Source: Caballeronia insecticola (GTDB lineage Bacteria > Pseudomonadota > Gammaproteobacteria > Burkholderiales > Burkholderiaceae). Taken from it: a stretch of 64,000 nucleotides of DNA. The notes below the pieces were generated by a model. It saw only the letters and a program-made list of their open reading frames with translations. It ran no database searches and was not told the DNA's origin. The DNA lies in the NCBI RefSeq assembly GCF_000402035.1, contig NC_021287.1, positions 2,914,001-2,978,000 on the forward strand, in the 5' to 3' direction. Of the stretch, positions 34,069-42,050 are shown piece by piece; the stretch's first letter is position 1, and every line of letters starts with the position of its first letter. A program made the translations under genes and the position numbers.

Positions 34069-35256
34069 GTGTCGAACGACTATCTCTTTACTTCCGAATC
34101 CGTTTCCGAAGGCCACCCGGACAAGGTCGCCGACCAAATTTCCGACGCCATCCTCGACGCCATCCTGGCGCAGGACAAGTATTCGCGCGTCGCGGCGGAA
34201 ACGCTCTGCAACACCGGTCTCGTCGTCCTCGCGGGCGAAATCACGACCACGGCCAACGTCGACTATATCCAGGTCGCGCGTGACACGATCAAGCGCATCG
34301 GCTACGACAACACCGACTTCGGCATCGACTATCGCGGCTGCGCGGTGCTCGTCGCTTACGACAAGCAATCGCCGGACATCGCGCAAGGCGTGAACCGCGC
34401 GCATGACGACAACCTCGATCAAGGCGCCGGCGACCAGGGCCTGATGTTCGGCTACGCCTGCGACGAAACGCCCGAACTGATGCCGCTGCCGATCCACCTG
34501 TCGCACCGTCTGGTCGAGCGCCAGGCGAACCTGCGCCGCGACGGCCGTCTGCCTTGGCTGCGCCCGGACGCGAAGTCGCAGGTCACGGTGCGTTACGTCG
34601 ACGGCAAGCCGCATTCGATCGACACCGTCGTGCTGTCCACGCAGCACTCGCCGGACATCGACCTGTCGCAACTGCGCGAAGCGGTGATCGAAGAAATCAT
34701 CAAGCCGACCATGCCCAGGGAACTCATCAAGGGCGACATCAAGTTCCTGGTGAACCCGACGGGGCGTTTCGTTATCGGCGGTCCGCAAGGCGATTGCGGT
34801 CTGACGGGCCGCAAGATCATCGTCGATACGTACGGCGGCGCGGCGCCCCACGGCGGTGGCGCGTTCTCGGGCAAGGATCCGTCGAAGGTCGACCGCTCGG
34901 CGGCTTACGCCGGCCGTTATGTGGCGAAGAACATCGTCGCGGCGGGACTCGCATCGCGCGCGCTGATTCAGGTTTCGTACGCTATCGGCGTGTCGCGTCC
35001 GACTTCGGTAATGGTCAACACGTTCGGCACGGGCCGCGTGTCGGATGCCGAGATCACGAAGCTCGTGCTCGAACACTTCGATCTGCGTCCGAAGGGCATC
35101 ATCCAGATGCTCGATCTGCTGCGCCCGATCTACGAAAAGACGGCAGCTTACGGCCACTTCGGCCGCGAAGAGCCGGAATTCTCGTGGGAAACCGCGGACA
35201 AGGCACTCGTGCTCGCCGAAGCGGCAGGCACGGAACCGGTCGCGAGCGTGGCATAA
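34069..35256 (+). CDS. metK: S-adenosylmethionine synthetase
   Basis: The 395-residue enzyme makes SAM from methionine and ATP. Signatures: [21 protein letters not shown] (ATP/Mg), [10 protein letters not shown], the mobile-loop hexapeptide GAGDQG and the P-loop-like [19 protein letters not shown]. The start is GTG with GGAG 8 bp upstream, embedded in a 12-bp stem. It is monocistronic with a strong terminator at 35304. Confidence 0.98.
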   Translation: MSNDYLFTSESVSEGHPDKVADQISDAILDAILAQDKYSRVAAETLCNTGLVVLAGEITTTANVDYIQVARDTIKRIGYDNTDFGIDYRGCAVLVAYDKQSPDIAQGVNRAHDDNLDQGAGDQGLMFGYACDETPELMPLPIHLSHRLVERQANLRRDGRLPWLRPDAKSQVTVRYVDGKPHSIDTVVLSTQHSPDIDLSQLREAVIEEIIKPTMPRELIKGDIKFLVNPTGRFVIGGPQGDCGLTGRKIIVDTYGGAAPHGGGAFSGKDPSKVDRSAAYAGRYVAKNIVAAGLASRALIQVSYAIGVSRPTSVMVNTFGTGRVSDAEITKLVLEHFDLRPKGIIQMLDLLRPIYEKTAAYGHFGREEPEFSWETADKALVLAEAAGTEPVASVA

Positions 35257-35303
35257 GGGCACTCGCTGCGGCATCGGCAGCATCAGCTGCATCGCAGGAC
35301 AGA

Positions 35304-35336
35304 AACCGGCAGGCATCGCGCCTGCCGGTTTTTTTA
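35304..35336 (+). terminator. Intrinsic terminator of metK
   Basis: ACCGGCAGGC-ATCGC-GCCTGCCGGT is a perfect 10-bp stem (35305-35329) followed by a T tract. Confidence 0.92.
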
Positions 35337-35409
35337 TGCGCGCGCGGCGCGTTTCTTGCGATTCGATGATGTGTCCAAACGCGTACAAGCGGATCACCCC
35401 GGAGCCTCC

Positions 35410-36522
35410 ATGCCGTACGAAACGCTCCTTTCTGCCGTCGTCATCGGCAATCTCGAAGTGCCGAATCGCGTCGTGATGGCGCCGCTCGCGCGTCATCGCG
35501 CGGCGCAACCCGGCGACGTCCCCACGGAAACGAGCGCGCATTACTACGCGCAGCGCGCGGGCGCGGGTCTGATCGTCACCGAACCGGCGCACGTGTCGCC
35601 GGAAGGTCAGGGCGGGCTGGCCGCACCCGGCATCTGCTCGGATGCGCAGGAGGCCGGCTGGAAGAACGTGGCGGGTGCCGTGCACGCGCGGCAAGGACGC
35701 ATCGCGGTGCAGTTGTCGCATGCGGGGCGCATGTCGCATCGTCGGTTGCAGGAAGGCGGTGCGCCGCCCGTCGCGCCCTCCGCTGTTCGCGCGCGCGGCG
35801 TGCAGGTGTTCGCGCCGCAGGATGACGGCACGCCCGGCTTCGTCGATGCAGACGATCCGCGTCCGCTCGAAAGTGCTGAAATCGCCGGAATCGTGCTGCA
35901 GTACGTCGATGCCGCGCATCGTGCGCATCGTGCCGGTTTCGACATGATCGAGATCGATGCGTCGAACGGTTATCTACTGCATCAGTTCATCGCGACCGGC
36001 ACGAATCGCCGCACCGACGATTACGGCGGCAGCGTCGAGAATCGCGTGCGGATTGTGGTGGAGATTGTCGAGGCGGTGGCGAGCGTGATCGGCGCGCATC
36101 GCGTCGGCGTGCGGTTGTCGCCGGGATTCACGGGCGCGGATATCGAGGATGCCGAAGCGCAGGCGTCGTCGCTATATCTGGCGGGGGAACTGGCGCGCAT
36201 CGGCATTGCGTATGTGCATCTCGCCGACGCGCATTTCATCGACGCATTCCGCGACATATTCAACGGCGCGATCATCGCTTGCGGCGACGACACCGCGCAG
36301 GACGCGAACGCGCGCATCGAACGTGGCGAAGCCGATGCCGTGGCATTCGGTCGCGCGTTCGTCGCGAATCCGGATCTGGTGGAACGTTTGAAGGCCGATG
36401 CGCCGCTCGCCGAACCCGACGCCGCGACGATTCACGGCGGCGGCGAGCAGGGCTACACGGACTACCCGACGCTGGGCGATGCCCGGCGCAGTGAAAACAA
36501 CGAAAACAACGAAAGCAACTGA
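35410..36522 (+). CDS. Old Yellow Enzyme family NADH:flavin oxidoreductase with altered active site
   Basis: The 370-residue TIM-barrel flavoenzyme has IGNLEVPNRVVMAPLARHRA, GLIVTEPAHVSPEGQGG, IAVQLSHAGRMSH, NRRTDDYGGSVENR and a C-terminal FMN phosphate region (ADAVAFGRAFVANPDLVERL). Family members reduce activated C=C bonds or nitro groups. The substrate-binding HxxN/HxxH pair is Asp183-A-S-Asn186 here (IEIDASNGYLLHQF), so the first His is replaced. GGAG precedes the ATG. Short tandem GAAAACAAC repeats make up the 3' end. The substrate is unknown. Confidence 0.9.
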   Translation: MPYETLLSAVVIGNLEVPNRVVMAPLARHRAAQPGDVPTETSAHYYAQRAGAGLIVTEPAHVSPEGQGGLAAPGICSDAQEAGWKNVAGAVHARQGRIAVQLSHAGRMSHRRLQEGGAPPVAPSAVRARGVQVFAPQDDGTPGFVDADDPRPLESAEIAGIVLQYVDAAHRAHRAGFDMIEIDASNGYLLHQFIATGTNRRTDDYGGSVENRVRIVVEIVEAVASVIGAHRVGVRLSPGFTGADIEDAEAQASSLYLAGELARIGIAYVHLADAHFIDAFRDIFNGAIIACGDDTAQDANARIERGEADAVAFGRAFVANPDLVERLKADAPLAEPDAATIHGGGEQGYTDYPTLGDARRSENNENNESN

Positions 36523-37194
36523 AGCCGTCAGCGGGCAGCGAACGCGTACCAGCCGGCGCTGCTCGTCGACAAACGTCGCGGACGGCGGCTCGTCAGCGCG
36601 GCGGCTTTCGGCTTGGGCGTGGGCGCGCGCAGCTGCATCGGGCGGCGCAGCAGCGCGCGCAACGACACGCGGCGCGATGCCGCGCGCACGCGAAGATTGA
36701 AGAACAGGCCGCGAAACCACGACCGGATGCCATCGACCGGATGCACGTTCTTCAACTGCTCGGCGAGCAGCTGGGTGCGGGCGGAATGGTGACGCAACGC
36801 GCGGATCATGCCGCGGCGCGCAGGACGCGCAGCGTGCGAAGCAGCACGAGTAAGGCCGATAGCGATTCGGTGGTTCATGTCAGGGAGAGGTCGGTTGCGT
36901 AGCGGCAAACTCGACGATAGTCGTCTCAAAAATAGCGTTCAAGGAATTCGATTCAACTCGCTTCGGCAAGTTGCACCGAATTGATGCAGCTCAATGTACA
37001 AGAGCTTCATTACTTGGTTAAGTCCGCGTTTTCCCTGCGTTTTTATGTAGCGCCTGCTGATGAACAAGCGCCCGCGCGTTGCGGTGCGGGCCTTTGCGCG
37101 GCGGCGGATTTACAATTCCCGGATTCGCCCCAATTCCGGATATAGCGTCGACGGCATGCGTTCTCTCTGAAAGCCGCCGCGCGTAGAAACTGAA
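36523..37194. other. Gene-poor region between the OYE and PhyH genes
   Basis: Apart from a doubtful minus-strand open frame (36528-36878) I see no gene. The sequence from 36900 to 37060 is AT-richer than its surroundings and may hold promoters for the PhyH gene. Confidence 0.5.
36528..36878 (-). CDS. Hypothetical basic protein (doubtful)
   Basis: The 116-residue frame starts MNHRIAIGLTRAASHAARP and has a protein-like core (SARTQLLAEQLKNVHPVDGIRSWFRGLFFNLRVRA). The rest is very Arg/Ala/Pro-rich, as chance frames in GC-rich DNA often are. No purine-rich ribosome-binding site is seen. An in-frame TTG at 36929 would extend it. I do not recognise a family. Confidence 0.3.
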   Translation of the reverse strand: MNHRIAIGLTRAASHAARPARRGMIRALRHHSARTQLLAEQLKNVHPVDGIRSWFRGLFFNLRVRAASRRVSLRALLRRPMQLRAPTPKPKAAALTSRRPRRLSTSSAGWYAFAAR

Positions 37195-37971
37195 ATGTCT
37201 GATCAAAATTCGTTGCAATCGAAGAAAGAGCAAGTGCACGCGCTGCGCGAAAACGGCTTTGTCATCGTGAAGGGGCTTGTGAGCCGGGAACGGTGCGACG
37301 CCATGCGCGCGGTGGCGCGGCAGCAACTCGCCGAGGCGGCCGCGCCGGTCGAGTTCGAGGCCGATCTGAAATATCCCGGTGCGCCCGATTCGAAAGACGC
37401 GCCCGGCGGTCATACCGTGCGCCGTCTGCTCGACGCTTACGCGCGCCATGCGCTCTTCGCGGAGTTCGCGACCTCGCCCGAAGTTCGCGGATGGATGGAG
37501 CTTTACTTCGGCGAGACGCCGTATCTTTCGCGCGCGCATCACAACTGCATGATGACGAAGCACCCGGCGTACGGCAGCCTGACGGGCTGGCATCGCGACG
37601 TGCGTTACTGGGCGTTCGAGCGCGACGATCTCGTGTCGGCGTGGGTCGCGCTGGGCGATGAAAAAGTCGATAACGGCGCGTTGTGGTTCGTGCCGGCTTC
37701 GCACAAGCTGCCGTTCACATCCGATCGTTTCGACGACGCGAAATTCTTCCGCTCGGATCTGCCCGAGAACGCCGCGCTCATCCGCACGGCGGTGTCGCCC
37801 GAACTGGCGCCGGGCGACGTCGTGTTTTTCCACTGCAATACGCTGCACTCGGCCGGCAAGAACCTGACCGATCAGGTGAAGTTTTCGCTCGTCTTCACGT
37901 ATCGCGGCGCGAGCAACGTGGCGCTGCCGGGCACGCGTTCGGCGTCGAAACCGGAAGTGGCGCTCGTCTGA
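37195..37971 (+). CDS. Phytanoyl-CoA dioxygenase (PhyH) family Fe(II)/2-oxoglutarate oxygenase
   Basis: The 258-residue double-stranded beta-helix oxygenase has an iron-binding triad His133-x-Asp135 (TGWHRDVRYW) and His218 (FHCNTLHSAGKN), with a 2-oxoglutarate-binding Arg region in VFTYRGAS. It begins with a typical PhyH entry, VHALRENGFVIVKGLVS. Substrates in this family range from lipids to ectoine and small natural products; there is no pathway context here. No clear Shine-Dalgarno stands out, but the start fits the domain. Confidence 0.9.
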   Translation: MSDQNSLQSKKEQVHALRENGFVIVKGLVSRERCDAMRAVARQQLAEAAAPVEFEADLKYPGAPDSKDAPGGHTVRRLLDAYARHALFAEFATSPEVRGWMELYFGETPYLSRAHHNCMMTKHPAYGSLTGWHRDVRYWAFERDDLVSAWVALGDEKVDNGALWFVPASHKLPFTSDRFDDAKFFRSDLPENAALIRTAVSPELAPGDVVFFHCNTLHSAGKNLTDQVKFSLVFTYRGASNVALPGTRSASKPEVALV

Positions 37972-37989
37972 CGGACGGCCGTTGAGCCT

Positions 37990-38193
37990 TCAGCGTTTCG
38001 AAGGAATCGCGAGGCCGATCAGCCCCGCGAGCGACGCGACGATCCCGCCCGCGATCAGCCAGATGGTCTTGTTCGTGGGCGAACCCGTGAAGAAGCGCGC
38101 GACGTCATTCGACAGCGAATGAAACGACTGGCCGCCGAAGTACAGCAGCACGACGCCGCCGACAAGCAGCGCCACGGAAATCGCTCGGGTCAT
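37990..38193 (-). CDS. DUF3185 family small membrane protein
   Basis: The 67-residue protein has two membrane helices (AISVALLVGGVVLLYFGGQS and TIWLIAGGIVASLAGLIGLA) with a short loop, SNDVARFFTGSPTNK, a pattern I recognise as DUF3185. Function is unknown. It lies downstream of the mscS gene on the same strand. Confidence 0.85.
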   Translation of the reverse strand: MTRAISVALLVGGVVLLYFGGQSFHSLSNDVARFFTGSPTNKTIWLIAGGIVASLAGLIGLAIPSKR

Positions 38194-38251
38194 AGCGTGA
38201 TCTCGACTGGAAAAGCGCGTCAGGTTATTCGGTTCGCGCGCACGCGTCCAG

Positions 38252-39049
38252 TCAGGCGACCACGACCTGCTCGCGCGTCAGCGGCTGAATCTTGCGCAGC
38301 AAGTCGGCCTGCACGCTCTGGTGATCGGTTCTGCTGGTCCACGCGCCGAGGTTGAACTTGACGCCGGTATCGGTGTAGTCGGTCACCGCGACCCACGGCG
38401 CCGACGGCCCGTCCTGCACGATGCGCGTATCTTCGCTTGTCAGCCTGCGCAGTTCCGCGAGCACGTTTTCCACCTTGAGCCCGTGCTGCGCCTGAAAGTT
38501 GATGACCACGCGCCGGCGGTCGTTTGCGCTGTAGTTGGTGATGGCGTTCGCCCAGATCAGGCTGTTCGGCACGAACATGACAATGCCGTCGGCTTTTGTG
38601 AGCCGCGTGGTGAACAGTCCGATTTCGTTGACAGTACCGGCCGTCGTGCCGACGCCTTCGATGTAATCGCCGACGCGAAACGGACGCAGCAGCAACAGCA
38701 TCAGCCCGGCGGCGATGTTCTGCAGCGTGCCCTGCAACGCCAGACCGATGGCGAGACCGGCCGCGCCGAGCACGGTCAGGATGCTCGCCGCGGCGATGCC
38801 GAACTTGCCCAGCGCCGCGACGATCGCGACCACGCGGATCGCCCACATCGCGAGACTGGCGAGCACAGGCGTGAGCGTGGCGTCGACATTGGTGCGCGCG
38901 AGCGTGCGGCGCAGCGTGTTGGCGACGGCGTTCGAAATCCACCATCCGACGGCGAGAATAAGCAATGCCAGCACGAGATCGATGCCGTAGGTGACAGCAA
39001 CGGCGGCAAAGGAATCGTAGGCCGGGCGCAGGCGGTCGATCGGGTCCAT
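38252..39049 (-). CDS. Small-conductance mechanosensitive channel (MscS family)
   Basis: The 265-residue protein has three membrane helices and the pore-lining TM3 (SILTVLGAAGLAIGLALQGTLQNIAAGLMLLLLRPFRVGD). The beta domain (DYIEGVGTTAGTVNEIGLFTTRL, FVPNSLIWANAITNYSANDRRR) and an alpha/beta C-terminal domain follow. It opens under membrane tension to release solutes. The size fits the minimal MscS core. Confidence 0.93.
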   Translation of the reverse strand: MDPIDRLRPAYDSFAAVAVTYGIDLVLALLILAVGWWISNAVANTLRRTLARTNVDATLTPVLASLAMWAIRVVAIVAALGKFGIAAASILTVLGAAGLAIGLALQGTLQNIAAGLMLLLLRPFRVGDYIEGVGTTAGTVNEIGLFTTRLTKADGIVMFVPNSLIWANAITNYSANDRRRVVINFQAQHGLKVENVLAELRRLTSEDTRIVQDGPSAPWVAVTDYTDTGVKFNLGAWTSRTDHQSVQADLLRKIQPLTREQVVVA

Positions 39050-39304
39050 AGGTCAAGCTCCTCAAAACAGAATCTGCATTGGTCTGACTTCACGCGCAAA
39101 CGTTCCCCTTGCTGACCATTCGGACAAGTGCCAAATAACGAGATGGAACGGGATGACGCGGCACGCCGTGCGCGCTTAGGCCCGATTGGCTTACCATTGA
39201 CGCCCTTGGCAGGGTGCGCGCCCGCGCGCGGCGCACGCGTTCTCTGCCCTCGCAAGTTTGTTCAGCAAGTCCGTCCAATTCGCAATCCGCAGAGGAATTC
39301 CGTC

Positions 39305-40348
39305 ATGGCTTACGAAGCAGCCTCCGAGCGCTACTCCCAGATGCAGTACCGCACCTGCGGCAGGAGCGGGTTGAAACTGCCCGCGCTGTCGCTCGGTTTG
39401 TGGCACAACTTCGGCGATACCACGCCGATTTCCACGCAACGCGACATCCTGCGCACCGCTTTCGATCTCGGCATCACACACTTCGATCTCGCGAACAACT
39501 ACGGCCCGCCATACGGCAGCGCCGAAACGAACTTCGGGCGCATCTTCAAGGACGACTTCCGGCCGTACCGCGACGAGCTGCTGATTTCGTCGAAGGCCGG
39601 CTGGGACATGTGGCCCGGTCCGTATGGCCAGGGCGGCGGCTCGCGCAAATATGTGCTCGCGAGCCTCGATCAGAGCCTGAAGCGCATGGGCCTCGATTAC
39701 GTCGATATTTTCTATTCGCATCGCTTCGATGCCGACACGCCGCTCGAAGAAACCGCCGGCGCGCTCGCAACCGCCGTGCATTCCGGCCGCGCGCTCTATG
39801 TGGGCATCTCGTCGTATTCGGCCGCGAAGACGCGCGAAATGGCCAAGCTGCTTGCCGAGCACAAGGTGCCGCTGCTGATCCATCAGCCGTCCTACAACAT
39901 GCTGAACCGCTGGATCGAGACGGAACTGCTCGACACGCTCGACGATGTCGGCGCGGGCAGCATCGCGTTCACGCCGCTCGCGCAGGGGCTGCTGACGAGC
40001 AAGTATCTGAACGGCGTGCCGCAGGATGCGCGCGTCAACAAGCCGGGCGGCGGGTCGCTCAAGCAGGAACACCTGAGCGACGCCAATCTCGCGCATGTCC
40101 GTAAGCTCAACGATCTGGCCCAGAAACGCGGTCAGAGCCTCGCGCAGATGGCGCTCGCGTGGGCGCTGCGCGGCGGGCGCGTGACGTCGGTGCTGATCGG
40201 CGCGAGCCGCGCGGAGCAGGTCGCGGAAAACGTCGGCGCGCTGAAGAATCTCGAGTTCACGAAAGAGGAACTCGCGGAAATCGATCAGCACGCGCAGGAA
40301 GGCGGCGTGAATCTGTGGGAAAAGCCGTCGACGGATCAGCGCATCTGA
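39305..40348 (+). CDS. Aldo/keto reductase, YghZ/L-glyceraldehyde-3-phosphate reductase type
   Basis: The 347-residue TIM-barrel NADPH reductase has the tetrad Asp and Tyr in FDLANNYGPP, Lys in ISSKAGWDMWPGPYG and His in FYSHRFD. GRSGLKLPALSLGLWHNFGD and the C-terminal VLIGASRAEQVAENVGAL are typical of the KCNAB/YghZ group. It likely reduces aldehydes such as methylglyoxal or L-glyceraldehyde 3-phosphate. The ATG at 39305 has an AGAGGA ribosome-binding site; the longer open frame upstream is non-homologous. Confidence 0.92.
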   Translation: MAYEAASERYSQMQYRTCGRSGLKLPALSLGLWHNFGDTTPISTQRDILRTAFDLGITHFDLANNYGPPYGSAETNFGRIFKDDFRPYRDELLISSKAGWDMWPGPYGQGGGSRKYVLASLDQSLKRMGLDYVDIFYSHRFDADTPLEETAGALATAVHSGRALYVGISSYSAAKTREMAKLLAEHKVPLLIHQPSYNMLNRWIETELLDTLDDVGAGSIAFTPLAQGLLTSKYLNGVPQDARVNKPGGGSLKQEHLSDANLAHVRKLNDLAQKRGQSLAQMALAWALRGGRVTSVLIGASRAEQVAENVGALKNLEFTKEELAEIDQHAQEGGVNLWEKPSTDQRI

Positions 40349-40389
40349 GGCGTCCGGACGCGCGCAGGCCTTTCATCAGAAAGGGTTTT

Positions 40390-40419
40390 TTGGGATAGCG
40401 CGGCATCCGTTGCTATCAT
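40390..40419 (+). promoter_or_regulatory. Extended -10 promoter candidate far upstream of fpr
   Basis: TTGGGA (40390-40395) is 18 bp from TATCAT (40414-40419), with a TGC extension directly before the -10. An AAGGGTTTTTT tract overlaps the upstream side. Confidence 0.5.
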
Positions 40420-40429
40420 GCGGGCTCGG

Positions 40430-40468
40430 CGGCTTTTCGGCGACGTTTTCGATAATCGCCCGAAGCCG
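40430..40468 (+). ncRNA. Structured hairpin, possible small RNA or leader element
   Basis: Arms CGGCTTTTCGGCGA (40430-40443) and TCGCCCGAAGCCG (40456-40468) pair almost throughout with small bulges and a 12-nt loop. It begins about 10 nt after a good -10. T6 follows at 40482-40487, 13 nt after the stem, which is too far for a standard terminator. It could be a small RNA or part of a long fpr leader. Confidence 0.35.
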
Positions 40469-40618
40469 GCCGTAGCCAGCCTTTTTTGCCAGCTATCGCC
40501 AATACGCGTCCGCTAGCTTGGCCAGCCGAAGCGCCCTGTTCACGCGCACGTTCGCCCACGAGGCCCGCGTGCGCGCACTTGCCGCCGTGGCGGCTCACAC
40601 GGCGCCCGACGTCGCCGG

Positions 40619-40641
40619 CGGCTATCGGGTTAAAATAGCCG
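40619..40641. promoter_or_regulatory. Palindrome CGGCTAT-N9-ATAGCCG overlapping a TAAAAT
   Basis: Perfect 7-bp arms flank nine bases, and the right arm overlaps a possible -10 TAAAAT (40631-40636), about 285 bp before fpr. It could be an operator or a hairpin. Confidence 0.4.
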
Positions 40642-40727
40642 ATTGCGCCGGGCTGTCTGGTTAGCCGTCTGGTTTTTGCGCGCGACGTTCACGCAAGGCG
40701 CAGCGTGAATCGCTGCCTTCGCATCGA

Positions 40728-40763
40728 ATAGGTGGCCGAATTAGGTGGCCAATTAGGTGACCA
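40728..40763 (+). repeat. Three 12-bp direct repeats upstream of fpr
   Basis: ATAGGTGGCCGA, ATTAGGTGGCCA and ATTAGGTGACCA are head to tail without gaps. One-turn spacing places the copies on nearly the same helix face, as in arrays of regulator sites. Confidence 0.6.
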
Positions 40764-40923
40764 TTAAGCGGCTGTCATCGTTCGATCGTTTGTCGCGCAG
40801 CAGCGCTTTCGTAGCGCGCTCTCCTTCCGGCATGAGACCCGGCGTGGCGATCATCGTCCGCGAGTCGGCCGCGATCGTCGGAGCGCCACCGCTTTCGCAA
40901 GTTCAAGCACAGTTCAAGAAGCC

Positions 40924-41694
40924 ATGAGCAACCTTAATTCTCAAACCGTTCTGAGCGTCCACCACTGGACCGACACGCTTTTCAGTTTCACCTGCACCCG
41001 CGACGCCTCGTTCCGCTTCGAGAACGGCCAGTTCACGATGGTCGGCCTCGAAGTCGACGGCAAGCCGCTGCTGCGCGCCTACAGCCTCGCGAGCGCGAAC
41101 TACGAAGAGCATCTCGAATTTTTGAGCATCAAGGTTCCGGACGGCCCGCTCACCTCGCGCCTGCAGCATCTGAAGGTCGGCGATTCGGTGCTGATCGGCA
41201 AGAAGCCGACGGGCACGCTCGTCGCCGACAATCTGCTGCCCGGCAAGACGCTCTGGCTGCTCTCGACCGGCACGGGTCTCGCGCCGTTCATGTCGATCAT
41301 CAAGGATCCGGACGTCTACGACCGCTACGAGAAGATCGTGCTGACGCACACCTGCCGTTTCGTCGACGAACTCGCGTACAAGGACTTCATCACGGAGCAC
41401 TTGCCGGCGCATGAGCACATCGGCGAGATCGTTGCGGAAAAGCTCGTCTACTATCCGACCGTCACGCGCGAGGAATTCGCGAACCGCGGCCGTATCACCG
41501 ACCTGATCGAGACGAAGAAGCTGTTCGCGGATCTCTCGGTCGAGCCGTTCTCGGTCGAAAACGACCGCGTGATGCTCTGCGGCAGCCCGCACATGCTGCG
41601 CGACACGCGCCAGTTGCTCGACGAAATGGGCTTCCAGGAAGGCAGCAACAATCATCCTGGCCACTATGTCGTGGAGAAGGCGTTCGTCGGCTGA
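40924..41694 (+). CDS. fpr: Ferredoxin-NADP reductase
   Basis: The 256-residue FAD enzyme of the bacterial Fpr class has RAYSLAS (FAD binding), an NADP-binding nucleotide loop LLSTGTGLAPFMSII, and a C-terminal VVEKAFVG in place of the plant-type aromatic end. It moves electrons between NADPH and ferredoxin or flavodoxin and is often induced by oxidative stress. It is monocistronic with a strong terminator. Confidence 0.96.
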   Translation: MSNLNSQTVLSVHHWTDTLFSFTCTRDASFRFENGQFTMVGLEVDGKPLLRAYSLASANYEEHLEFLSIKVPDGPLTSRLQHLKVGDSVLIGKKPTGTLVADNLLPGKTLWLLSTGTGLAPFMSIIKDPDVYDRYEKIVLTHTCRFVDELAYKDFITEHLPAHEHIGEIVAEKLVYYPTVTREEFANRGRITDLIETKKLFADLSVEPFSVENDRVMLCGSPHMLRDTRQLLDEMGFQEGSNNHPGHYVVEKAFVG

Positions 41695-41720
41695 TTACTG
41701 CCGGGCGTCGCGTCTCACCA

Positions 41721-41751
41721 GAAACCGGAGCTTGATGCTCCGGTTTTTTTT
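41721..41751 (+). terminator. Intrinsic terminator of fpr
   Basis: AAACCGGAGC-TTGAT-GCTCCGGTTT is a perfect stem followed by a T tract, about 28 bp after the stop. Confidence 0.92.
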
Positions 41752-41813
41752 CGTCTCATCAACGCGCGAAGACGGCGCCGCTTGTTACAAATCAGGCGCT
41801 TGCGATGCGAGGT

Positions 41814-41832
41814 CGTAGGTGTTTTTCCTACG
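41814..41832. promoter_or_regulatory. Inverted repeat CGTAGG-N7-CCTACG, BvgA/NarL-type half-sites
   Basis: The right half contains TTTCCTA (41824-41830), which matches the heptad bound by BvgA-type response regulators. The element lies about 70 bp upstream of a TATAAT and about 220 bp upstream of the kinase gene whose partner regulator has a NarL/FixJ HTH. Autoregulation is inferred. Confidence 0.4.
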
Positions 41833-41899
41833 CATTATGTGCGCCGAACTTGGCAAAACACATGAAGTTCGTCCGGAGAAGCCTTGTCGGACATAGATT

Positions 41900-41905
41900 T
41901 ATAAT
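41900..41905 (+). promoter_or_regulatory. -10 TATAAT upstream of the sensor-kinase operon
   Basis: A perfect TATAAT sits in an AT-rich run. No good -35 at the right distance is seen, which would fit an activator-dependent promoter. The leader would be about 140 nt. Confidence 0.45.
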
Positions 41906-42050
41906 ATTTTTGAGATATGATTCACGCACACTGAGACGACAAACGCGACCGCGTAGTCCGTCATCGATGTTACAGAGTGTAAATTCAGTTACGCCGCTCG
42001 TGGTCTGGCCGAGGACGTAGCTCCAGTTGCGCTCAACGCGAGGATAGTGA

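Larger units (their letters stand above)
40349..40923. other. Long fpr upstream region with several regulatory-looking elements
   Basis: The 575 bp hold no convincing gene but show, in order, a promoter candidate (40390-40419), an imperfect 13-bp hairpin followed by T6 (40430-40487), a palindrome over a TAAAAT (40619-40641) and three 12-bp direct repeats (40728-40763). Confidence 0.6.
41695..42050. other. Intergenic region fpr-two-component operon
   Basis: The 356 bp hold the fpr terminator (41721-41751), an inverted repeat (41814-41832) and a perfect TATAAT (41900-41905) in an AT-rich stretch. No gene is seen. Confidence 0.6.
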
